Shown in pieces: positions 7,004-14,200 of a stretch of 20,563 nt of DNA; position 1 is the stretch's first letter; every line of letters starts with the position of its first letter. The translations under genes and the position numbers were made by a program. Under the pieces are notes generated by a model. It saw only the letters and a list, made by a program, of their open reading frames with translations, was not told the DNA's origin and did not search any database. This DNA comes from a virus: IMG/VR virus record IMGVR_UViG_3300012920_000362, positions 1 to 20,563 of that record; one strand, given 5' to 3'.

Positions 7004-8177
7004 GTGTTGAATCGGACCGGAAGCGTCCGAAGGAAAGCGGGTTGTTAACCGCTAAGCCCATAATGGCGCGTAGCAAGCGAGCCTCACCGCCACCATTGTT
7101 AGTTAACTCACTAACATTAGGAGCCGTGTGGATCTTCAAGCTTACCTCGTCAAAAGGTATGATGTAACCGTTGCTGGCGTGATCAGTGAAATGAGATGGC
7201 AGCAAGGTAATTTCGCCGAAATCCCCAGAAAAAATGTCAATTGAACTGACATAACTTCTGCTGGCTTGGTCCTTGGTTACTGTGCGAGTCCGATCAGCGG
7301 CGATCCCCGGATAAGCTGATAGCTCAGTGCCCGGAGGGTTACCGGTTCCAGTAGGATCAGCAGTATGCTGAATCGTACTCGTTACTGTGTTAGTGCTGGC
7401 TAGGTTGGTAAACTTACGCTTGAGCGTAGTACCAACGATACCCGTGTAATCGCGAGCAGTACCAGTGGCATTGTAAATGCCTTCCAGCATGTTCTGAACA
7501 ACCTCTTCAGAGAAGCTCCCAATTGCACCAGTGTAGATACCGGCAGCAGTGGATCCCGTTCCGGCTGTTGGCTGGAAAGCGTCATCAACAGTAAATGTTG
7601 ACGCCTCAGTACCACCAGCAGTTGATTTTCCATTCTCGTGAATGTAGCTGCCCAATGCCTTGGTTTTGTAGCCCGTTTTATTGTGACCAGCGTCAGAAAC
7701 CTGATCAATAGCATTAGATCCTGACATCATGTGCTTCTCAATCTCCCGCTTCATTTCAACGATGCGGCGAGCAACAGAGCGAGCTAGTTCGCTAGGCGCA
7801 CCAGCAACTGTGCTGACATCTTCAGCCAAGAAACCAATCCGAGTAGCTTTCTCAAATGTGTGAACATAGTTCTGAGCGAGCTTACGGGTTCTTGTTTCTG
7901 CGAATACATCACCAGTAGTGGCGTGGTCAGTGCCGTCTACTACAGAGCTTGTTCCAAGCAATGCAGCAGCTCCTGCTGAGTCACTTACTTTAGCGGTGTC
8001 AGCAACTGGATCGTTGTATTTATCCATTTGCCATTGGAACACTACGTTCTTCGGAATAGCACCCTTCGGGACTTGGTTGTAGAAGGGGGTGTTCTTCCTA
8101 TCTGCGGTTGCAATTAAATCGCTAAGATCTTCTCTCTTACCGACTTGATCAGATTCTAATTGGATTGAAACTGGCAT
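6996..8177 (-). CDS. major capsid protein, SU10/DUF5309-like HK97 fold
   Basis: 393 residues from ATG at 8177, with AAAGGA upstream (spacing about 10). The N-terminus (GKREDLSDLIATADRKNTPF) and the following VVFQWQMDKYNDP are characteristic of the SU10 major-capsid family (DUF5309), whose members build T-number shells from the HK97 fold. The long helix with EMKREIEKHMMSGSNAIDQV (about 142-162) matches the spine-helix region in that family, and the C-terminal part has ITLLPSHFTD and EVSLKIHTAPN. It directly follows the scaffold gene and precedes connector-like genes, as expected for a capsid. The upper part of the protein is Ala/Gly/Thr-rich. No protease gene or prohead-cleavage signal is evident. 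Confidence 0.9.
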   Translation of the reverse strand: MPVSIQLESDQVGKREDLSDLIATADRKNTPFYNQVPKGAIPKNVVFQWQMDKYNDPVADTAKVSDSAGAAALLGTSSVVDGTDHATTGDVFAETRTRKLAQNYVHTFEKATRIGFLAEDVSTVAGAPSELARSVARRIVEMKREIEKHMMSGSNAIDQVSDAGHNKTGYKTKALGSYIHENGKSTAGGTEASTFTVDDAFQPTAGTGSTAAGIYTGAIGSFSEEVVQNMLEGIYNATGTARDYTGIVGTTLKRKFTNLASTNTVTSTIQHTADPTGTGNPPGTELSAYPGIAADRTRTVTKDQASRSYVSSIDIFSGDFGEITLLPSHFTDHASNGYIIPFDEVSLKIHTAPNVSELTNNGGGEARLLRAIMGLAVNNPLSFGRFRSDSTHA

Positions 8178-8202
8178 CCTAATTATCCTTTCTTGTTGTG
8201 TG

Positions 8203-9159
8203 CTATAACCCTATTTGGCCAAGCACATTGGCTAAGTCATTTACTGATCCTTCGCTTGAGTGAAATTGGTTGAGGGCAGCGGCCTTTTCCCGGTCAGCGC
8301 TTTGTTTAACTCTTGGAGCTGCACTCGGTGAAGTGGGTTGGGGCGGGGCTTTGGCCGGAGCCTTAGCTGGCACTTGCTTCTTGGTGATGGCTTGCTCGCG
8401 CATGTAGCGGCCATAGAGGTAATCCCCAATAATGATTTTATAATCGGGAAATTGCTTTATGCCCGGAACGCTGCGAATGAACTCGGAAGCTACTTTGTGC
8501 TCAGCGCTAGTTGGCTTATTCCAAAACGGGTACACTTCCTTGGCTACCGGGTCATAACTCCTCGCCGCATCTATGTACTGTCGTTGCTTTGGAATGTGCG
8601 TTCTTAGTGCCTTGCGAGCTGCTTTTCTAATTCGGCGCACATCGTCCAAGTCGTACTCCCGCTCACCACGAACGCCTCCATCGGGATTGTCTTCGCACCA
8701 CTCCAACCAGTCTTCAGCCTCCTCCTCAGCACGCTCTAATTCACGCACCGTGGATTTGTCTGAGTAGGGGTTGTCGTTGGCGGGGGCTGGCTCTTTATTT
8801 CCCTCCTTCATGGAGCGAAACTCTTCACGCATTTCAGCCAATTCCTCACGCAGATGATCTGCATCGGCCTCGGCGTCTTTGCGCTGTTTCACCAGCTTAT
8901 CAATCCGCTTCTGGACACCTCGCGATTCACTAGGAGTATCCTCAGAATCACTCTGTGAAAGATCTTCTGGATCGCCTTGCTCTTCATCGGTTTCAACCTC
9001 GGTGACTGGCTCCGGTTCCGACTCCGGTTCTTGAGGGCGAACGAAATCCTCAACTGCGGCTGCTAAGCCGTCCTCGTTCAAAACATCACCTACGTTGTTG
9101 AAGCTTTCTGTTAATGTGGCAGTGCTTCCTTCTGCCGGTTTAGTCTCTGACTCAGCCAT
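8203..9159 (-). CDS. capsid scaffolding protein
   Basis: 318 residues from ATG at 9159. Residues 35-80 are very acidic and Pro/Ser-rich (EPESEPEPVTEVETDEEQGD). Residues 83-118 form a strong heptad-type coiled coil (KRIDKLVKQRKDAEADADHL, then REELAEMREEF). Residues 135-210 are again acidic and helical, and 261-281 is an Ala/Pro linker before a short C-terminal helix. High charge, coiled coil and position 25 bases upstream of the capsid gene are the hallmarks of phage scaffolds, which guide shell assembly and leave before DNA fills the head. The Shine-Dalgarno is weak (GGACC about 11 bases upstream), so expression may depend on the leader in front of it. Confidence 0.85.
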   Translation of the reverse strand: MAESETKPAEGSTATLTESFNNVGDVLNEDGLAAAVEDFVRPQEPESEPEPVTEVETDEEQGDPEDLSQSDSEDTPSESRGVQKRIDKLVKQRKDAEADADHLREELAEMREEFRSMKEGNKEPAPANDNPYSDKSTVRELERAEEEAEDWLEWCEDNPDGGVRGEREYDLDDVRRIRKAARKALRTHIPKQRQYIDAARSYDPVAKEVYPFWNKPTSAEHKVASEFIRSVPGIKQFPDYKIIIGDYLYGRYMREQAITKKQVPAKAPAKAPPQPTSPSAAPRVKQSADREKAAALNQFHSSEGSVNDLANVLGQIGL

Positions 9160-9190
9160 GATTTTTTAAGGTCCATCAAGTGGGACCGCA

Positions 9191-9205
9191 GGGTTTCTAA
9201 AACCC
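9191..9205 (-). other. hairpin in the leader of the scaffold gene
   Basis: GGGTTT at 9191-9196 pairs with AAACCC at 9200-9205 around a 3-base loop, 32 bases before the scaffold ATG. There is no T-run after it on the minus strand, so it is not a terminator. It could influence mRNA stability or translation, but a chance hairpin is also possible. Confidence 0.35.
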
Positions 9206-9260
9206 AGAAAGTCATGGCGTTTATAGGGGTAGTGAGTGGTGCTGCGTATTAGCGGTTTGT

Positions 9261-9290
9261 ACTGAATGACACTGACTGGTCTTGACTGGT
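9261..9290. repeat. three tandem 10-bp units upstream of the head operon
   Basis: On the plus strand three adjacent 10-mers read ACTGAATGAC, ACTGACTGGT and CTTGACTGGT. The last two share TGACTGGT exactly (9273-9280 and 9283-9290), and the first is a looser copy. The period equals one DNA helical turn. They lie just past the terminator of the preceding gene and upstream of the scaffold gene, a fitting place for an activator or repressor site acting on the late head operon. No consensus sigma-70 promoter is obvious nearby. Confidence 0.5.
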
Positions 9291-9302
9291 AGTATGGGCA
9301 AG

Positions 9303-9334
9303 AAAAAACCCCCGCGCCTTGCTTGGCCGGGGGT
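9303..9334 (-). terminator. rho-independent terminator of the isolated gene
   Basis: On the minus strand ACCCCCG pairs with CGGGGGT (7 bp, very GC-rich) around a 13-base loop and is followed at once by TTTTTT (plus-strand A6 at 9303-9308). It sits 23 bases after the stop of the 9788-9357 gene and isolates it from the scaffold operon. Confidence 0.9.
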
Positions 9335-9356
9335 GCTGGAATGTGATTCCACTGGA

Positions 9357-9788
9357 TTATGGGTTGAACTTGTTTAAAGTTACACTTACTGGCATAATCG
9401 CGTCCTGTTCGCTTTGTTCCTGCCAACTCCACTTGGTTTTGGTGTACCCATTTAGCGGGAGGGTTTTGAGGGAAACCCACCTTGCTAATTCCTCATGGAA
9501 TCGTTTTGGAACTTTGCGACCATTTTCAAACTTCTCTGGAAGTTTGCCGGTGGCTAGATTCACATACGCCCAAGAACGGTCAGTGATACCTCCAAACTCG
9601 TTGCCAGTGTTGAAAACCAACACCAGTTCTGAGTTATCATCAAGGTCTGCCACATGTTGATCGCCGCAACCATCAATCCAAACCATCCGTTCATATAATG
9701 AACCGGGCTCAAAATGATTCATGTCATTGCAATCACCATTCTCGTCGCGAATCTCTTCGCACCATTCGTAGAACACTTTGTCTCTCAT
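9357..9788 (-). CDS. unknown 143-aa protein in its own transcription unit
   Basis: ATG at 9788 follows a ribosome binding site with 11 bases complementary to the 16S rRNA tail. The protein is acidic in its N-terminal half (FYEWCEEIRDENGDCNDMNH), with three early cysteines (two before residue 21, one near residue 41). It has a basic middle (KLPEKFENGRKVPKRFHEEL) and a Trp-rich C-terminal part (ARWVSL, KTKWSWQE). No signal peptide, membrane span or catalytic motif is recognised. The YEWC-x-x-x-x-DENGD opening reminds me of small phage proteins of unknown function, but I cannot name a family. With its own promoter and terminators on both sides it looks like a moron or an independently timed gene set between the portal and head operons. 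Confidence 0.85.
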   Translation of the reverse strand: MRDKVFYEWCEEIRDENGDCNDMNHFEPGSLYERMVWIDGCGDQHVADLDDNSELVLVFNTGNEFGGITDRSWAYVNLATGKLPEKFENGRKVPKRFHEELARWVSLKTLPLNGYTKTKWSWQEQSEQDAIMPVSVTLNKFNP

Positions 9789-9793
9789 ATTAT

Positions 9794-9804
9794 ATCACCT
9801 CCTT
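9794..9804 (-). promoter_or_regulatory. near-perfect Shine-Dalgarno of the isolated gene
   Basis: AAGGAGGTGAT on the minus strand is complementary over 11 bases to the 3' end of bacterial 16S rRNA (CACCUCCUU core). The GGAGG core is 9 bases from the ATG at 9788. Most other genes in this window have much weaker sites, so strong translation of this gene is expected. Confidence 0.9.
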
Positions 9805-9828
9805 CCGAGGCATATTGCCAAAGATCAA

Positions 9829-9846
9829 CTTGCCCAAATCGGCAAG
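9829..9846 (-). promoter_or_regulatory. 5' leader hairpin of the isolated gene
   Basis: CTTGCC (9829-9834) pairs perfectly with GGCAAG (9841-9846) around a 6-base loop. By the promoter prediction it begins within a few bases of the transcript start, so it could protect the 5' end of the mRNA. A smaller repeat (GGC-ATATT-GCC, 9809-9819) lies between it and the ribosome binding site. Confidence 0.5.
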
Positions 9847-9855
9847 CAAACGTCC

Positions 9856-9864
9856 ATTATAACA
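9856..9864 (-). promoter_or_regulatory. extended -10 promoter for the isolated gene
   Basis: TGTTATAAT on the minus strand is a perfect TATAAT (9856-9861) preceded by the TGn of extended -10 promoters (TG at 9863-9864). No TTGACA-like -35 sits at 16-18 bases, which extended -10 promoters can tolerate. The predicted start is near 9849. It lies between the terminator at 9969-9999 and the gene starting at 9788. Confidence 0.75.
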
Positions 9865-9968
9865 TATTGGGTTTTTGGAAATCTTGAAATCGGGTGATAT
9901 AGAAGAAAAAATGTGTCTAGTTCTTAGGAAATAAAAAAATAAAAAAAAAGCTTGTTGCGGTTTTTAAC

Positions 9969-9999
9969 AAAAAAAGCACACCCCCCGAAAGAGGTGTGC
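9969..9999 (-). terminator. rho-independent terminator after the packaging/portal genes
   Basis: On the minus strand GCACACC pairs with GGTGTGC (7 bp; arms 9993-9999 and 9976-9982) around a 10-base loop and is followed by TTTTTTT. It is 34 bases after the stop of the 10263-10033 gene and marks the end of that transcript. Confidence 0.9.
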
Positions 10000-10032
10000 C
10001 GAGCACGGTAGGCGACCGCATGTCCAAACCAC

Positions 10033-10263
10033 TCAGCTTGGACTGCTGGGAGTATTAGCCTCCGTATATAGCTCCATCAATCGCTCTTTTATGTTTTGAG
10101 TGCCACATAGTTCCCCGCAATGAAAATTTCTTTCACTATCAGGGATGTCACGCATCGTTGAGTAGTTGTTGGCTGCATTGATGTGCTCGTCAATCACTTC
10201 ATGTATTTTGTTCCAAAGGCGGTTCTCGCCTTCCCAGCGGAACATCGTTAGGTCTTCGCTCAT
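10033..10263 (-). CDS. unknown 76-aa protein coupled to portal gene
   Basis: ATG at 10263 overlaps the TGA of the portal gene by 4 nt (ATGA), so it is read in the same transcript, and a terminator follows. The protein looks helical (RLWNKIHEVIDEHINAANNY), with a short Cys-containing segment (NFHCGELCGTQNIKERLMEL, C-x-x-x-C) and a Ser/Pro tail. There is no signal or membrane span. A two-cysteine spacing of this kind could bind metal but would need partners. I do not recognise it; a small head-assembly or regulatory role is possible. Confidence 0.75.
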   Translation of the reverse strand: MSEDLTMFRWEGENRLWNKIHEVIDEHINAANNYSTMRDIPDSERNFHCGELCGTQNIKERLMELYTEANTPSSPS

Positions 10264-12377
10264 TGTCCTGTTACCGGGCTCATGCCCATCTTGCCGATCA
10301 TGGCATTCTCCTGCTGTTGCACACTGAATTGAAGGTTTTGCTGATACGCCTCCAACATCTGCTGAAGCATCTCGTCACCGGACTGTATCTGCTGCTGTAG
10401 CTTGGGATTGTTCTGCACAATGTTTTGAAGCATGGCCAACTTATTACCAGCAGCAGGGTCAACGTCTTTTGAATATTCGGGCTCCACTCCCGCCATCATT
10501 TTGGTGACATCAGACTTCACTTGCTCCTTCATTTTAATTGTCGCCTGTTCTTGAGGCACAATTAGGTCTTCAGCGTACTCCGGCGCTATTGCCCTAGTCT
10601 GAAACTCAATCAGTTTTGCCCGATCAATAACACCGGCCATGTCTTGAGGGACGATGTATTGAGCAATGGCACTCAGGCGCTTTTCAACACCCTCAGCATC
10701 CAGCGCCTCAGCCACATCAAATTTTAAAATGATGTCATAATCATTCACTTGCATGTTAAGAGGCAGCTCAGATCCTGTGACTGCTTTTATCTCATCGGCA
10801 TCCATATATTGAACCGCGAGACAAAGGATCTGCTGATAAGCTTCCTGCCAAACACTCAACCATGAATTTGTTATTCGCTGCTGTTTGACCTGACTGACCG
10901 CCGGGGGAAGTTGCGCGTTTGGAAACCCATAGTACTTATCGGCCTGTGCCTTTACCTCTTCAATTAATTTAAAGGCTACCGCCGGATCCTTTCTTGGCCC
11001 GTCCAGATGTTGAATGTCATCCGGGCGACTGACCATGATCTGTGTGCCGGGACCGTATTTTTTTATCTGCCCCATGCGCCTGTTTACGGCAAGCGGGGGT
11101 AGGGTGGAGAAGCTGGTGAAATCATAAACCGAATCGTGCTGTGACTTTAGCTCGTTCTGTTGAGTTTGGCTGATCTCAGGAATGCCTCGGCTCTCAGTTA
11201 TTTGCCGCCGAACATTTTCTCTTTTATATAAAACAAAAGGGTACTGATTGTGTGCGTAATCAACATGTAAATGCTTGCCGAACAAAGGATCCCCAGCATT
11301 GTTAGCAGATACAAGAGGGCTAAACACGGTGCAATAAATACCGATGTTATTTTGTTCATCAATTGATTTAGTATATGCATATACGATTTCAATTAGGTTA
11401 TCGCGAACAATCAACCCATCGCTAACTTTTAAGCCGCTTATGCTCGTTTGAATATCATTGTAATAGCTAGAGTTACCTTGAGTCTTTAAAGCTTGCTCAA
11501 CAAACTCCTCGTCCCATCCCTCAGACTTAATTTTTTCACGCACTTGTACAGCGTTCAAAAATACTCTGCGAAATATTACCCGTGCGTCCTGCACGTTTAC
11601 GGTTTCCGGGGGGAAGCTGACATCTTCAAGAGGTTTGCAAGCTGTGACTACTGGCGAATTTTTGGCTAAAAACGAAACCGGAATTTCAGTTTGTCCGGTA
11701 TCTCGCAATTCCTTTACAAGCTTCTTAGCTTTGCGCCGTGTAGTGTCAGCGAGTTGGCTCATAATGATGTCCACCGCCTGACTCTCGCGCTCAGGATCTC
11801 TGATCATTTCCGGCAGTTCAGATAACAGCGAGCTAGGATCCACTTGCCCGGTTAACGCAACCAAGTCATCCATCGTGACCTTAAATGGTCGCAGCCCGTG
11901 TTCCTGTTCCCAACCAACAAACAAAAGAGAGTACCCGTACTGCTGGCCAAACTGGGCGAGCAGTTCAGACTCCCGTGTCAGTTGATTGCGGAGCTTAGTT
12001 CCCACTAGCCACTTCATCAGTGTGGTGGCTGTTTGGGCCACTGGCATGTCGGTCATCTCTGTGCCGCTTAGCTTGAGCTGGGCTCGCTTAAAAGCGGTTT
12101 GCAAGATGTCCACTTGCGTGTTGATAAGGTCATCGCAGTGGAACATTCGCCCGTCATTAGCACCCTCAAAAGGAAAAGCCTGTTTGCCTTGGTCAAGGTT
12201 GGCAGAATGTTTCTTTCCATCCGATGATTGGCCGCTCCAGCGAGCGAACCTCACATCGTCGTTTTCGTTCATGCGCTGTAGAGAGTATCCATCGTCAATG
12301 GACCTCCGGTACTCACGCTGTAACTCGGTAATTTGCGGTACGTCTACCGCATCCGCGAGTTTATCATACTCATTCAT
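10260..12377 (-). CDS. portal protein, 705 aa
   Basis: ATG at 12377, 8 nt inside the preceding small gene. The N-terminal half shows portal-like traits: RFARWSGQS, then KQAFPFEGANDGRMFHCDDL, and a long helical stem region. The middle has ITESRGIPEISQTQQNELKS followed by YDFTSFSTLPPLAVNRR, typical of portals of podovirus-like phages with this gene order. The last 90 residues are a Gln-rich helical barrel-type tail (PKLQQQIQSGDEMLQQMLEA). It forms the ring at one capsid vertex through which TerL pumps DNA. The position directly after TerL (one small gene between) and ahead of the head genes supports the call. The length is at the large end for portals, as in P22-like particles. Confidence 0.85.
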   Translation of the reverse strand: MNEYDKLADAVDVPQITELQREYRRSIDDGYSLQRMNENDDVRFARWSGQSSDGKKHSANLDQGKQAFPFEGANDGRMFHCDDLINTQVDILQTAFKRAQLKLSGTEMTDMPVAQTATTLMKWLVGTKLRNQLTRESELLAQFGQQYGYSLLFVGWEQEHGLRPFKVTMDDLVALTGQVDPSSLLSELPEMIRDPERESQAVDIIMSQLADTTRRKAKKLVKELRDTGQTEIPVSFLAKNSPVVTACKPLEDVSFPPETVNVQDARVIFRRVFLNAVQVREKIKSEGWDEEFVEQALKTQGNSSYYNDIQTSISGLKVSDGLIVRDNLIEIVYAYTKSIDEQNNIGIYCTVFSPLVSANNAGDPLFGKHLHVDYAHNQYPFVLYKRENVRRQITESRGIPEISQTQQNELKSQHDSVYDFTSFSTLPPLAVNRRMGQIKKYGPGTQIMVSRPDDIQHLDGPRKDPAVAFKLIEEVKAQADKYYGFPNAQLPPAVSQVKQQRITNSWLSVWQEAYQQILCLAVQYMDADEIKAVTGSELPLNMQVNDYDIILKFDVAEALDAEGVEKRLSAIAQYIVPQDMAGVIDRAKLIEFQTRAIAPEYAEDLIVPQEQATIKMKEQVKSDVTKMMAGVEPEYSKDVDPAAGNKLAMLQNIVQNNPKLQQQIQSGDEMLQQMLEAYQQNLQFSVQQQENAMIGKMGMSPVTGQ

Positions 12378-12576
12378 TTTGATTTTCTAAGCCGAAGTGG
12401 CGCAAAAGCTCGTCCCGGTAAAACATGTACCTTGAGCCGTTCACATATTTATAAGTTTTGACCGCACCGCATAGCCTCAGCTTGTCAATGTAGCGAGGAT
12501 GCGCTCCAGTCATTTCAGCCGCCTGTTCGCGCCGGAGCAGGGGAGGCCATTTGTTTTTAGTACCCGCCGCCGCCAT
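12370..12576 (-). CDS. small winged-HTH, excisionase-like DNA-binding protein
   Basis: 68 residues. The start has AGGAG two bases before the ATG and GGGAA further up. The gene overlaps TerL by 20 nt and the portal by 8 nt. Residues 13-63 (LLRREQAAEMTGAHPRYIDK, then GAVKTYKYVNGSRYMFYRDEL) match the helix-turn-helix plus wing seen in excisionase/MerR-type small DNA binders. The second helix is followed by a basic, aromatic wing. Such proteins normally bend DNA or regulate. Placement between TerL and portal is unusual. It may be a packaging accessory or a regulator of the late genes, but no integrase is present to suggest true excision. Confidence 0.75.
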   Translation of the reverse strand: MAAAGTKNKWPPLLRREQAAEMTGAHPRYIDKLRLCGAVKTYKYVNGSRYMFYRDELLRHFGLENQNE

Positions 12577-14200
12577 AGCTCCTATTCCCTTTTGGGTCCA
12601 AGTAAGTTGGATTCATTACCGCCAAATATCTGAGGGTATCAATCGGATCCTTAGTGGCCCCGTCCTTTTCACGATTCGCCCATGTCCTCATACAATAAAT
12701 TAAATTTTCACACTTCTCGCTCACATACAGCGATGGCTCGTTATCAATTGATATTGGCCTGTCTTCATCGTAAGCAAGCCAGTCATTGATCATGCCAACG
12801 CCTTGATCTATTCGCAGTCCGGCACTCGGTAAAACGTCCATGCCCTCGTCAGCCAGTAAATCAATATAACTTGTGCCGCCGAGTTTCCCGGCAGCTTGCG
12901 TTGCGCCCATTCTAGGATCAATCCAGCGCTCCTCAATAGCTTCTTCACCTTCCAGCTCTTTGATTAACTCCACGATGTCAGCGATGCCCAGAACCACATC
13001 CTGTGTCTGCGCTAATCCTTTCTTCCCATCGCCGGGGCCGGGAACCGCCCACTCAGCATTGTCCGGCCACTCCCGGTAGATATATTTTCGGCCATGTTCA
13101 TCACAGGCAACCCATAGCATGAACCAGTTTTTCTGCCCCCCCGGATCTGTCGCAAAATATCGGCTCACATTCTCTGTAGGAATTCGGTCATGCGGGATAA
13201 TGTTGTGGCTCTTGAACTGGGGGAACTGGGTGGTGGTGGCGTCATCAGCAAAACCGTAAGCCCTAATTTTTATTTCCTGCTTAGGACGCCCGGATAGCTG
13301 CTTCACCATAGAGTCCCAGTCTTGATACGGGTTCATTTTTGTATGAAACCACATCACCGCCGAATTTTTTCGCCCTGAGCGAGCTATGTAAGGCATTTCG
13401 CCCAAAGCAACGCCCTTAACATTCTGGCCGGGTAAAAGTTCGCTTTTCTCGGACCGTATAGTCTCAAACCCGGCCAAGTATTCACGGCAGACAGGAGAGA
13501 ATCCTGTGATAGGGGTAAATGTCATCAAAAGCTTCCCGCGACCATCACCAAGCCCTCGCCGGGTAATGAGCCGATACCTGAGCGTTTCAATCCAATCCAG
13601 CTCATCAAAGCCTTCATCAATCCAGACCATGTCCACCTCTCCACCCTCTATCACTCGCTTCTCCTGAGCGAAATTTAGGAAGGTAACTTGGCTACCATTC
13701 GGCCCGATGAACGTATTGTTCCCAAAGCCGTTTTTTTGGCTATAAAGAATATTGGTTACCCGGCCTTTCTTTGCATTCTTCCACTCCAAAGGCAGATATT
13801 GGTGGATCAATGGGTGCTGCATCTGCACTGAGCTCATAGAGGTGGTGTGAAGACACCAAATCCTCGCATTCGGGATCCGCACGGCCATCTGGACCACCCT
13901 CTTCGCCGCATAGCAGGATTTTCCCGCCCTGTTTCCACCATTAATCAAAAGCTCGTCATACTCAGCCAATAAATCATCCGCATCTCTCCAATTATCCGGC
14001 TCGTATCCAAAGTTAAAAGGGTCATCGTTCTCCCTCCTTATCGTCTCCTCGCGATCAATAATGTAACTGGCCAGCAACTCCTCCCCATTAGGCTGCTTGA
14101 GGACCGCCTCAATCATTTTCTCGTCCGGGGCCGGAAGAACAGGGTGGGGCGTGACGTTTAAATCACTGATTGAGAACTTATTTTTCCTGCCATTCGCCAT
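12557..14200 (-). CDS. terminase large subunit (TerL)
   Basis: I place the start at ATG 14200 (547 aa); a TTG at 14206 would add two residues. Walker A is GGNRAGKS (about residues 88-95) and Walker B is VDMVWIDEGFDE (about 189-200) with the catalytic Glu after the Asp. Next comes a coupling motif region (LLMTFTPITGF). The C-terminal nuclease half shows YFATDPGGQKNWFM and ERWIDPRMGATQ, giving the acidic residues of an RNase H-like fold, and ends with the usual D-x-x-RYL pattern (DTLRYLAVMNP). It drives ATP-dependent DNA packaging and cuts concatemers. It overlaps the DUF1599-type gene by 23 nt. The packaging mode (pac or cos) is not visible. Confidence 0.92.
   Translation of the reverse strand: MANGRKNKFSISDLNVTPHPVLPAPDEKMIEAVLKQPNGEELLASYIIDREETIRRENDDPFNFGYEPDNWRDADDLLAEYDELLINGGNRAGKSCYAAKRVVQMAVRIPNARIWCLHTTSMSSVQMQHPLIHQYLPLEWKNAKKGRVTNILYSQKNGFGNNTFIGPNGSQVTFLNFAQEKRVIEGGEVDMVWIDEGFDELDWIETLRYRLITRRGLGDGRGKLLMTFTPITGFSPVCREYLAGFETIRSEKSELLPGQNVKGVALGEMPYIARSGRKNSAVMWFHTKMNPYQDWDSMVKQLSGRPKQEIKIRAYGFADDATTTQFPQFKSHNIIPHDRIPTENVSRYFATDPGGQKNWFMLWVACDEHGRKYIYREWPDNAEWAVPGPGDGKKGLAQTQDVVLGIADIVELIKELEGEEAIEERWIDPRMGATQAAGKLGGTSYIDLLADEGMDVLPSAGLRIDQGVGMINDWLAYDEDRPISIDNEPSLYVSEKCENLIYCMRTWANREKDGATKDPIDTLRYLAVMNPTYLDPKGNRSYGGGGY

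Noticed and set aside
7400-7714. Minus-strand 104-codon frame inside the capsid gene
   Set aside because: It is a Leu-rich shadow of the major capsid frame with no initiation signal.
9166-9480. Minus-strand frame of 104 codons crossing the terminator at 9303-9334
   Set aside because: It overlaps the well-supported 9357-9788 gene in another frame, runs through a terminator, and has a Pro/Lys-rich, unpatterned product.
9809-9819. GGC-ATATT-GCC repeat as a riboswitch or operator
   Set aside because: A 3-bp stem is too short to be distinctive. I mention it only as part of the leader of the isolated gene.
11198-11392. Minus-strand 64-codon frame with hydrophobic stretches inside the portal gene
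   Set aside because: It is in an alternative frame of an AT-rich part of the portal gene. The apparent membrane spans are explained by the portal codons read out of frame, and there is no coupled start.
11986-12390. Plus-strand frames antisense to the portal, TerL, tail and exonuclease genes
   Set aside because: All plus-strand frames run antisense to convincing minus-strand genes, lack ribosome binding sites and show no motifs. I found no plus-strand gene that I can support.
12370-12576. Reading the winged-HTH gene as proof of a temperate phage
   Set aside because: No integrase, attachment site or repressor is visible in the window. The fold alone does not show lysogeny.
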